NCBI GenBank assembly: GCA_046330225.1
Contig: JAXLTD010000007.1
Coordinates: 124,001-188,000, forward strand
Origin: CANJIV01 sp046330225
GTDB taxonomy: Bacteria; Actinomycetota; Thermoleophilia; Solirubrobacterales; Solirubrobacteraceae
DNA: 64,000 nt
Direction: 5' to 3'
The notes beneath the pieces are model-generated. The model saw only the letters and a list, made by a program, of their open reading frames with translations. It searched no databases and was not told the origin of the DNA. The translations under genes and the position numbers were made by a program. Below are positions 57,840 to 64,000 of this stretch, piece by piece. Position 1 is the stretch's first letter; each line of letters opens with the position of its first letter.

Positions 57840-59366
57840 ATGGCCCAGGACCACCTCGATCAGCTCACGCCGATCGACGCCTCCTTCCTCCACAACGAAG
57901 GCGAGGCCGCCCACATGCACGTGGGCGGCGTGACCGTGTTCGAGGGTCCGCCGCCGGACATCGACGAGCTGCTGGATCACGTCCGCAGCCGGCTGCACCT
58001 CGTCCCGCGCTACCGCCAGCGCCTGGTGTTTCCGCCGATGGAGACGGGCCGCCCGCTGTGGGCCGACGACCCGAACTTCAACCTCGAATACCACGTCCGC
58101 CACACCGCCCTGCCCGATCCGGGCGACGAGGACCAGCTTCTGCGCATGGTCGCGCGGATCTTCTCCCAGCGCCTGGACCGCTCCAAGCCGCTGTGGGAGA
58201 TGTGGGTGGTCGAGGGCCTCGAACGCGACCGCTTCGCGCTGATCACCAAGACGCACCACGCCCTGATCGACGGCATCTCCGGGGTCGACCTCGCGACCGT
58301 GATGTTCGATCTGGGTCCCGTCCCCCGCGAGGTCGAGGCCGGCGAGCCGTGGTCGCCCCGCCCCGAGCCGTCGGCCCCGGAGCTCGTGGCCGCCGGCCTG
58401 CGGGGCTACGTCGAGGCCGGGGTGGGCGCGGCCTCCCGGGCCGTCGGGTCGGTCGTCCGTCCGGCGGCGGCGGTCGAGGCCGCCCGCGAAGCCGCGGAGG
58501 GCGTCGGCGAGATCGTCTGGGCGGGGCTGAATCCCGCCCCGGAGACGCCCCTGAACGTCGAGATCGGGCCGCACCGGCGCGTCGCCGTCGTGCACAACGA
58601 CCTCGAGGACTTCAAGCGGATCAAGAACGCGCTGGGCGGCACGGTCAACGATGTCGTGCTCGCGGTCGTCGCGGGCGCGCTGGCCCGCTGGCTCCACTCC
58701 CGCGGGGTGCGCACCGAGGGGCTCGAGCTTCGCGGCCTCGTGCCCGTGTCGACCCGGACCGCCGAGCAGCGCGGCACCCTCGGCAACCAGATCGCCGCGG
58801 TCCGGGGCCCGCTGCCGGTCTACATCGCGGACCCGGTTGCCCGGCTGCGGTTCGTCAAGCAGGCGATGGACGGGATCAAGGAGTCCAAGCAGGCGCTCGG
58901 CGCCGAGGTCATCGCCGGAGCCCAGAACTTCGCGCCGCCGACGATCCTCGCCCAGGCGTCGCGGATCAACTTCTCGACGCGGCTCTTCAACCTGATCGTC
59001 ACGAACGTGCCGGGCCCGCAGTTTCCGCTCTACGTCCTCGGGCGCGAGCTCATCGACCTCTTCCCGGTCGCCTTCCTGCCCGAGAACCACGCCCTGGCGA
59101 TCGCGATCATGTCGTACAACGGGACGCTGAACTTCGGCCTGCTCGCCGACTACGACGCCATCCCCGACCTCGACGTGATCGAGGCCGGCATCGCGGCGTC
59201 GCGCGACGAGCTGCTGGCGGCAGCCCGCAAGCGGGAGCGGGCGGCCGCGGCCGCCCAGGCCGGCGCCGGCAACGGCAACGGCGGCGAGCCCAAGGCGAAG
59301 CGCAAGCCGGCCGCCAAGGCGAAGGCCGCGCCCGCAAAGCGCCGGACTACGCCGAAGCCGCGCTAG
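57840..59366 (+). CDS. Wax ester synthase / diacylglycerol acyltransferase (WS/DGAT)
   Basis: 508 residues. The acyl-transfer motif HHxxxDG is H139-HALI-D144-G145 (KTHHALIDGISG), with the second-half signatures GTVNDVVLAVVAGAL and TNVPGPQFPLY. Makes triacylglycerol or wax esters from acyl-CoA. The last 40 residues are a Lys/Ala/Pro-rich tail (KAKRKPAAKAKAAPAKRR) unlike the family core, perhaps for lipid-droplet or membrane surface binding. Start fixed by GGAGGAG at 7 nt. Confidence 0.92.
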   Translation: MAQDHLDQLTPIDASFLHNEGEAAHMHVGGVTVFEGPPPDIDELLDHVRSRLHLVPRYRQRLVFPPMETGRPLWADDPNFNLEYHVRHTALPDPGDEDQLLRMVARIFSQRLDRSKPLWEMWVVEGLERDRFALITKTHHALIDGISGVDLATVMFDLGPVPREVEAGEPWSPRPEPSAPELVAAGLRGYVEAGVGAASRAVGSVVRPAAAVEAAREAAEGVGEIVWAGLNPAPETPLNVEIGPHRRVAVVHNDLEDFKRIKNALGGTVNDVVLAVVAGALARWLHSRGVRTEGLELRGLVPVSTRTAEQRGTLGNQIAAVRGPLPVYIADPVARLRFVKQAMDGIKESKQALGAEVIAGAQNFAPPTILAQASRINFSTRLFNLIVTNVPGPQFPLYVLGRELIDLFPVAFLPENHALAIAIMSYNGTLNFGLLADYDAIPDLDVIEAGIAASRDELLAAARKRERAAAAAQAGAGNGNGGEPKAKRKPAAKAKAAPAKRRTTPKPR

Positions 59367-59371
59367 GCGGC

Positions 59372-60112
59372 ATGGCCCTGCTGGACGAGGTCGTCGCGGC
59401 CCACGGAGGCCGGGCGCGCTGGGAGGCCGCCGAGGCCATCGTCCTGCAGATCCGCAGCGGCGGGTTCCTGATGATCTCGAAGGTCCACCGGCCCTCGATT
59501 CCGGAGTTCGAGCTGCGGGCCAGCACCCGCGAGCCGCGGGCCGTGATCCGGCCCTACCCGGAGCCCGGCCTCGTCGGCGTCTTCGACGGGGCGGCCGACG
59601 TCGTGCGGATCGAGGCCGAGGACGGCAGCGTGGTCGCCGAGCGTGCCCATCCCCGCCCGGCGTTTCGCAGCCTGCGCCACCTCGTGCACTGGGATCGCCT
59701 GGACCTCCTGTACTTCGCCGGCTACGCGCTCTGGGGCTACGCCACCCAGCCGTTCTGCTTCCTGCGGCCCGGCGTCGAGGCCTGGGAGCTGCCGGCCTCG
59801 GACGTCAGCGGAGCGCGCCGGCGCCGCCTGGCCGTCCGCTTCCCCCCGGAGCTGCCGGCCCACTCACCCGGCCAGATCTTCCACGTTGACGACAGCGGGC
59901 TCATCCGCCGCAACGACTACACCGCGCAGGTCGTGGGGTCGTGGGCGGCCGCCGCCCACGACGTCGACGCGTACGAGGAGGCCGACGGCCTGCTCATCGC
60001 CCGCCGGCGGCGCGTGCGCCCGCGGGCCCGCTCGGGGCACGCGCGGCCCGGCCCGATGCTCGTGTGGATCGACGTCGTCGCGGCGCGCGTCGAGCCGCGG
60101 GGCTCGGCCTAG
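59372..60112 (+). CDS. Protein of unknown function downstream of WS/DGAT
   Basis: 246 residues, not recognised. Beta-rich start (AIVLQIRSGGFLMISK), a GYALWGYATQPFCFLRPGVE centre, and an Arg-rich C terminus. No signal or membrane segment stands out. It starts 5 nt after the WS/DGAT stop and overlaps the convergent sufT-like gene by 4 bp, so cotranscription with WS/DGAT is likely and a lipid role possible. Confidence 0.65.
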   Translation: MALLDEVVAAHGGRARWEAAEAIVLQIRSGGFLMISKVHRPSIPEFELRASTREPRAVIRPYPEPGLVGVFDGAADVVRIEAEDGSVVAERAHPRPAFRSLRHLVHWDRLDLLYFAGYALWGYATQPFCFLRPGVEAWELPASDVSGARRRRLAVRFPPELPAHSPGQIFHVDDSGLIRRNDYTAQVVGSWAAAAHDVDAYEEADGLLIARRRRVRPRARSGHARPGPMLVWIDVVAARVEPRGSA

Positions 60113-60405
60113 AAGCCCAGGGCGAACTTCGCGTCTTCGCTCATCATGTCGGGCGTCCAGGGCGGCGTGAACGTCATCCGCGGGATCACCTGCTCGACGC
60201 CAGGCAGCTCGCCCACGAACTCCTCCATCTGCTCGGAGACCTGCGGGCCGATCGGGCACGCCGGCGTCGTGAGCGAGAACGTGATCGTGACGGTGCTGCC
60301 CTCCACCTCGACGTCGTACACGAGCCCCAGCTCGACGAAGTCGAGGCCGAGCTCCGGGTCGATGACGTTGGCCAGGGCCTCGTTGACTTCCTCGACGGTG
60401 GGCAT
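60109..60405 (-). CDS. SufT/MIP18-like Fe-S assembly factor (DUF59)
   Basis: 98 residues of the MIP18/PaaD/SufT family: VIDPELGLDFVELGLVYDV, TPACPIGPQV with the conserved Cys, and a MTFTPPWTPDMMSEDAK end typical of SufT-like proteins. Assists Fe-S cluster maturation. The ATG at 60405 has TAGACT 6 nt upstream. sufS is 18 kb away, so the suf genes here are scattered. Confidence 0.9.
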   Translation of the reverse strand: MPTVEEVNEALANVIDPELGLDFVELGLVYDVEVEGSTVTITFSLTTPACPIGPQVSEQMEEFVGELPGVEQVIPRMTFTPPWTPDMMSEDAKFALGF

Positions 60406-60417
60406 GCCTTGAGTCTA
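60406..60417 (-). promoter_or_regulatory. Leaderless -10 element of the sufT-like gene
   Basis: TAGACT on the minus strand at 60417-60412, 6 nt from the ATG at 60405. It faces the TAGGTT element of the STAS gene 16 bp away. Confidence 0.65.
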
Positions 60418-60432
60418 GCCGCGGCCATCGGG

Positions 60433-60444
60433 TAGGTTCGGCGC
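60433..60444 (+). promoter_or_regulatory. Leaderless -10 element of the STAS gene
   Basis: TAGGTT at 60433-60438, 6 nt before an ATC triplet at 60445; its TAG is also the in-frame stop that closes the reading frame upstream. Confidence 0.6.
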
Positions 60445-60765
60445 ATCATCTGGCTCGACGAACACCGGCCCGTCCTGCGCTGCCGCGGCGACGAGGACAT
60501 CACGACGCAGGGCCTGCGCCGCCGCGCCCTCGCCCAGGCCCAGGCCATCGCGACCGACGTGGTCGTGGACCTGCGTGAGCTGCGCTTCGCCGACGCCTCC
60601 CTGATGGTGGACTTCGCCAACCTCGCCCGCCGCCTGCGGTTCGGCGGCCGCAACCTCGTCCTCAGCGGCGCCCAGCCCCAGATCGTGCGCCTGATCGAGA
60701 TGGTCGGCCTGCACCGGCAGCCGGGCGTGCAGATCCGGCCGGCGGGCCGCCCGACCTTCGCCTGA
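60445..60765 (+). CDS. STAS-domain protein, predicted ATC start
   Basis: 106 residues if started at ATC 60445. VVVDLRELRFADASLMVDFA, then RLRFGGRNLVLSGAQPQIVR and LIEMVGL, give the anti-anti-sigma factor (STAS) pattern, though the usual phospho-Ser position reads Asp-Ala-Ser. The first conventional start (GTG 60559) would delete the opening strand and helix. No sigma or anti-sigma gene is adjacent. Confidence 0.65.
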   Translation: MIWLDEHRPVLRCRGDEDITTQGLRRRALAQAQAIATDVVVDLRELRFADASLMVDFANLARRLRFGGRNLVLSGAQPQIVRLIEMVGLHRQPGVQIRPAGRPTFA

Positions 60766-60800
60766 GGCCCGCGCCGGGCGGGCCCGGCGCGCCGCTCGCG

Positions 60801-60812
60801 TACCCTGTGGGC
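60801..60812 (+). promoter_or_regulatory. Leaderless -10 element of fxsA
   Basis: TACCCT at 60801-60806, 6 nt before the ATG at 60813. Confidence 0.6.
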
Positions 60813-61310
60813 ATGTTTGCTGCCGCGCTCGTCGTCCTGTTCATCGTCGTCCCGATCGCCGAGCTGTACGTGATCATCCAGGTGGGCGGCGCCATCGGCG
60901 TGCTCCCGACCGTCGCGCTGCTGCTGCTCGATTCGCTCCTCGGGGCCTTCCTCCTGAAGTGGCAGGGCGGCGCAGCCTGGCGGCGCTTCAACGACACGCT
61001 GCGGGCGGGCCGCATCCCGACTCGCGAGGTCGCCGACGGCGCCCTGGTGATCTTCGGCGGCGCGCTGCTGCTGACTCCTGGGTTCCTCAGCGACATCGCC
61101 GGAATGCTGCTGCTCCTCCCGCCCACCCGCGCCGTCGTGCGCGGCGTGCTCCTGCGCTGGGGCGGGCGGCGCGTGGCGGTCAGCGTGGCCGGTCCGGCCG
61201 GGGCCGCGGCGTTCGCCGGGCCGGCGGGCCGGGCGGGCCCGAGGGCCCGCAGCCGCTATGACGTCGACGGCACCGCGGTCGAAGTCGACGGCGCCACGCT
61301 GGAGCGATGA
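60813..61310 (+). CDS. fxsA: FxsA-family membrane protein
   Basis: 165 residues. Three to four membrane helices with the FxsA landmarks PIAELYVIIQVGGAIG and GGALLLTPGFLSDIAGMLLLLP. E. coli FxsA relieves phage T7 exclusion by F; the general role is unknown. ATG chosen by TACCCT spacing (the GTG 6 nt earlier would leave no spacing). A Gly/Ala/Arg tail follows the helices. Stop overlaps the next gene (ATGA). Confidence 0.87.
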   Translation: MFAAALVVLFIVVPIAELYVIIQVGGAIGVLPTVALLLLDSLLGAFLLKWQGGAAWRRFNDTLRAGRIPTREVADGALVIFGGALLLTPGFLSDIAGMLLLLPPTRAVVRGVLLRWGGRRVAVSVAGPAGAAAFAGPAGRAGPRARSRYDVDGTAVEVDGATLER

Positions 61311-62212
61311 TCGGGCCTGAGCTCGAGGCGCCCCGGCCCCCGGGCGGGCCGGGCTTCGCCGAGGCCGTCACCTTCGCGTTCGGCGATCCGCGCACCGGCC
61401 TGCACGGCAGCGCCCGCCTCGGCGTGACCGCCGGCGAGGCCCCCGCGGCCACGGTCCTCGCCCTCCTCTTCGCCGGCGGCGAGCCCGTCGCCGCCGCCGC
61501 CCAGGGCGGGCTGCCCGTGCCCTCCGGGTGGTCGTGGGACCGCTTGGAGGCCGGCGGCCTGCGCACGCGCACGCTGTCGCCGCTCGCGAGCTGGCGCGTC
61601 GCGTTCGCCGGCCAGGACGGGGGCGGCTTCGACCTCGCCTTCGACGCCATCAGCCCGCCGTTCGGGGATCCCGACGGATCCGGCCCGGTCGCCGCCGCCG
61701 GCGGCCTCGCCGGCTATGCCCAGCTGTGCCGGGTCACCGGCGCCGTGACCGCCGCGGGCGAAACCCGCGAGATCGCCTGCCTGGGCCAGCGCGGACACGA
61801 GTGGGGTGTCGCGGGCTGGGACCGGGTCACGGCGGCCCGGTCGGTCTCGGCCTGGCTCGGCGACCGCCATGCCGTCGTGTTCTCCTCCGTGCGGCCGGCC
61901 GGGGCGGCGGGGCACGACGCGGAGGCGGCCGCCGCTTGGATCGTCGATGCCGCCGGGGACGGCGAGCCGGCGGGCCGGAGGGTCGAGGACCCGCGGCTCT
62001 CGACGGCGGTCGACGCCGACGGCCGCCCCCTCCGGGCCGGGTTCGAGCTGTGGGAGTCCGGGGACGCGGAGGTGCCACGCCGGTCCAGCGGTCAGGCCGC
62101 CGCCGTGGCGACGCTGCATCTCGGCGAGCTGCGCCTCGACGCCGCCGTGTTCGGCTGGCGGATGGAGGGCCGCGAGGGCGTGGGCCGCTACGACCTCCTG
62201 CGCCGGGCATGA
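61307..62212 (+). CDS. Protein of unknown function, beta-rich
   Basis: 301 residues, not confidently recognised. Two long beta-rich halves (FAEAVTFAFGDPRTGLHGSAR; QLCRVTGAVTAAGETREIAC; GHEWGVAGWDRV) loosely resemble AttH/hydroxyneurosporene-synthase-like lipocalin pairs. No signal peptide. Start overlaps fxsA and stop overlaps the HAD gene, each by ATGA, so the three form one operon. Confidence 0.65.
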   Translation: MIGPELEAPRPPGGPGFAEAVTFAFGDPRTGLHGSARLGVTAGEAPAATVLALLFAGGEPVAAAAQGGLPVPSGWSWDRLEAGGLRTRTLSPLASWRVAFAGQDGGGFDLAFDAISPPFGDPDGSGPVAAAGGLAGYAQLCRVTGAVTAAGETREIACLGQRGHEWGVAGWDRVTAARSVSAWLGDRHAVVFSSVRPAGAAGHDAEAAAAWIVDAAGDGEPAGRRVEDPRLSTAVDADGRPLRAGFELWESGDAEVPRRSSGQAAAVATLHLGELRLDAAVFGWRMEGREGVGRYDLLRRA

Positions 62213-62862
62213 GCGCCGGAACTCCGCCCCTGACCGCCCTCGTGTCGGACTTCGGCGGCGTGCTCACCACGCCGCTCATCGGGGCGTTCGCCAAGATCCA
62301 GGACCGCCACGGCGTGCCCGTCGAGGCGCTGGGGACGGCGATGATGCGCATCGCCGGAGCCGACGGCGCGCACCCGCTCTTCGAGCTCGAGTGCGGGCGG
62401 ATCACCGAGGCGGCCTTCCTCGCCCGGCTCGGCGCGGAGCTCAGCGCCGATCTCGGCCGGGAGATCGCGATGCACGACTTCGCCGAGGTCTACTTCGAGC
62501 ACCTCGAGACCAACCACGAGATGGTGGCGTTCCTGCGCGCGCTGCGGGCCCGCGGCGTGCGGCTGGCGCTGCTCACGAACAACGTCCGCGAGTGGGAGCC
62601 GCACTGGCGGGCGATGGTGCCGGTGGACGAGATCTTCGAGCTCATCGTGGACTCGGCCTTCGTCGGCATGCGCAAGCCCGACGCCGAGATCTATGAGCTC
62701 ACGCTGCACCGGTTCGGCGTCCCCGGGGAGCAGTGCCTGTTCCTCGACGACATCGAGATCAACGTCGACGCGGCCCGGGCCTTCGGGATGCACGGCGTGT
62801 GGTTCCGCGACACCGCCCAGGCGATCGCCGACATCGAGTCGGCCCTGCGCGACCGCGGCTGA
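62209..62862 (+). CDS. HAD-family hydrolase, epoxide-hydrolase-N-terminal-like
   Basis: 217 residues. Motif I is SDFGGVLT: the nucleophile Asp is present, but the second Asp of the usual DxD is Gly, as in the N-terminal domain of soluble epoxide hydrolase and its bacterial relatives. Motif II LTNNVREW, motif III Lys in GMRKPDAEIYELTL, motif IV FLDDIEINV. Likely phosphatase with altered or lost activity, or an acid-catalyst-independent one. Confidence 0.85.
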   Translation: MSAGTPPLTALVSDFGGVLTTPLIGAFAKIQDRHGVPVEALGTAMMRIAGADGAHPLFELECGRITEAAFLARLGAELSADLGREIAMHDFAEVYFEHLETNHEMVAFLRALRARGVRLALLTNNVREWEPHWRAMVPVDEIFELIVDSAFVGMRKPDAEIYELTLHRFGVPGEQCLFLDDIEINVDAARAFGMHGVWFRDTAQAIADIESALRDRG

Positions 62863-62880
62863 CGCGCCGGGCGGGCGCAG

Positions 62881-63771
62881 TCAGGCTCCGGGCGCCCGCA
62901 GCCAGGCCAGGATCTCGGGCCAGTGCTCCACCGCCAGCAGGTGGCCCTCGCCCGGGCAGCGGACGACCGCCGACCCGGGAATGTCCGCCGCGAGCTCGTC
63001 GGCCCACGCCGCCGGGACGAAGCGGTCGGCGTCGCCCTGCCAGATCCGGACGGGCACCGTGATCTCGGCCGGGTCGTAGCCCCACGGGGCGCCGAAGACG
63101 CGGTACTCGTCGATCATCCCCTCGGGATCGGCGACCGCGGCGCCGACCGCGTCGGCATAGAACCGGCCGGCCGGGCCGGCCATCACCGCGGCGTCGGCCT
63201 CGCCCCAGGTCGAGCGAAAGAGCCAGGGGCGCCCCGATCCGGCCAGCGGCGCCGTGGCCCGCGACGCCGCCGCGATCGCCCGGAACGCAGCGCGCGCCGC
63301 CGCCGGGCGGCGGTGCGAGAGGCGCAGAAGCCGGCGGTCCATCGGGCTGAGGCCGGCCTCGCGGCCCGGGACGTCGAGCGGGAGCCCGCCGGCGATGACC
63401 GCCACCGCGGTGATCCGGTCCGGAAGGCCGCGTCCGAGCGCGAGCACGTAGTCCCCGCCGAGCGACCAGCCGGCGGCCGCGGCACTCGGCACGTCGAGGG
63501 CGTCGAGGAGCGCCGCCACGTCGCGGGGCCAGTCCAGCAGCGAGCGGCCCGGGGCGCGGCCCGAGCCGCCCACGCCCGGACGGTCGGGAGCCAGGAGGTG
63601 GACGCCCGCCGCCAAGGCCGCGGCGTGAGCCGGGGCCGCGTCCAGCCCGCACGAGAGGCCGCCGTGGTTGTAGACCACGACGGGCACGCCCGGGCCGGGC
63701 GGCGCGCCGTAGTGCCGCAGCGCCAGCCGGCGCCCGTCCGGCAGGACGACCGCGTCGGGCGGGGCGGTCAC
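62881..63771 (-). CDS. Alpha/beta-hydrolase
   Basis: 296 residues. Catalytic triad: nucleophile Ser in AGWSLGGDY, acid Asp in GDADRFVP, and His in GEGHLLAV; oxyanion-hole segment YNHGGLSCG. Cap domain between strands 6 and 7 is helical. Close to haloperoxidase/esterase relatives; substrate unknown. Convergent with the HAD gene, 18-bp gap. Confidence 0.88.
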   Translation of the reverse strand: MTAPPDAVVLPDGRRLALRHYGAPPGPGVPVVVYNHGGLSCGLDAAPAHAAALAAGVHLLAPDRPGVGGSGRAPGRSLLDWPRDVAALLDALDVPSAAAAGWSLGGDYVLALGRGLPDRITAVAVIAGGLPLDVPGREAGLSPMDRRLLRLSHRRPAAARAAFRAIAAASRATAPLAGSGRPWLFRSTWGEADAAVMAGPAGRFYADAVGAAVADPEGMIDEYRVFGAPWGYDPAEITVPVRIWQGDADRFVPAAWADELAADIPGSAVVRCPGEGHLLAVEHWPEILAWLRAPGA

Positions 63772-63802
63772 CGCGCGCCGCGGGCGCGCGCGGCGGCCGG
63801 CA

Positions 63803-64000
63803 TCAGTTCTCGGAGCCCATCCGGTCCCAGCAGTAGAGCTCGAGGCACTCGGTCGCGAGCTCGGTCGCGCGCTCGCGCGACAGCCAGGGCAGCACGGTGT
63901 CCAGCGCCTGCTCCTCGGCGACGCCGGCCTCGAAGGCCTCCTCGCCGCGGAAGCCGGCAGCGATCTTCAGGGCTTCGCGGCGGTGCTCGCCCAGCGACGG
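63803..64000 (-). CDS. Clipped gene at the right edge, unknown function
   Basis: 65 C-terminal residues are visible; the start lies beyond the window. The segment is helical and acidic (EEAFEAGVAEEQALDTVLPW, then ERATELATECLELYCWDRMG). Composition suits a real protein in this genome, and the stop is followed by a normal 31-bp gap. Family not recognised. Confidence 0.55.
   Translation of the reverse strand, partial: PSLGEHRREALKIAAGFRGEEAFEAGVAEEQALDTVLPWLSRERATELATECLELYCWDRMGSEN

Noticed and set aside
1..64000. CRISPR arrays, insertion sequences, prophage or tRNA genes
   Set aside because: No regular direct repeats, transposase or integrase domains, or cloverleaf-like segments were found; genes are housekeeping and evenly GC rich.

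Overview
The window is a gene-dense, very GC-rich chromosomal stretch. Gene content points to an actinobacterium: a GuaB3-type IMP dehydrogenase paralogue, the CysO/CysM/Mec route to cysteine, a c-di-AMP riboswitch ahead of a secreted cell-wall peptidase, and many start codons with almost no 5' leader. A deep-branching class such as Thermoleophilia is my best guess, but that is inference from gene families only. I see no tRNA, rRNA, CRISPR, prophage or recognisable insertion sequence. About 70 protein genes are supported. Nearly all other long open frames are antisense shadows caused by high GC.

Layout. 1-11.1 kb: a clipped M28 peptidase, then a long minus-strand block (cca, alr, CBS protein, nnr, acpS, GNAT, glmS, glmM, rpsI, rplM) joining cell-wall precursor supply, cofactor repair and two ribosomal proteins; S9 has a 170-residue acidic extension. 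11.1-21.9 kb: a J-domain protein, a riboswitch-controlled M23 peptidase, guaA/guaB3, a membrane thiol-disulfide protein, a lone ZnuA with a Zur-like box, a sugar kinase/D,D-carboxypeptidase/LysM operon and an HU protein. 21.9-33 kb: CDF exporter-rdgB-rph-murI operon, a pilin-like protein, a zinc-ribbon/SPOR-like protein, a deacetylase divergent from nadB, and a hyuA-hyuB pair. 33-42.8 kb: a beta-hydroxyacid dehydrogenase, DUF1802 and pseudo-peptidase genes, then a sulfur cluster (mec, tatA, cysM, cysO, rhodanese-MoeB), a two-component system and sufS. 42.8-57.8 kb: a cupredoxin/membrane operon, two secreted paralogues, a CrtI-like oxidoreductase, a redoxin, lipid genes (acyl-CoA ligase, acyl-CoA dehydrogenase), ispH and a glucuronyl-epimerase-like protein. 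57.8-64 kb: WS/DGAT acyltransferase, sufT-like, STAS, FxsA, HAD and alpha/beta-hydrolase genes, and a clipped gene.

Most notable. (1) Between the rhodanese-MoeB gene and cysO lies a 166-bp near-complete inverted repeat (38298-38463) with two 80-nt arms at 75% match and a perfect 14-bp core; it carries the upstream stop codon and touches the cysO promoter. (2) The CysO-like sulfur carrier ends Gly-Gly-Ala-Ala rather than Gly-Gly, so it should need trimming before it can be charged, and a JAMM protease gene is in the same cluster. (3) A TAnnnT hexamer sits 6-9 nt before the start codon of at least 16 genes on both strands, which implies widespread leaderless transcription. It also predicts an AUC start codon for the STAS protein, and two overlapping divergent -10 elements in the 17 bp between nadB and the deacetylase gene. 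(4) A terminator-like hairpin with a T6 tract lies between a TAGACT promoter element and the DUF1802 gene.
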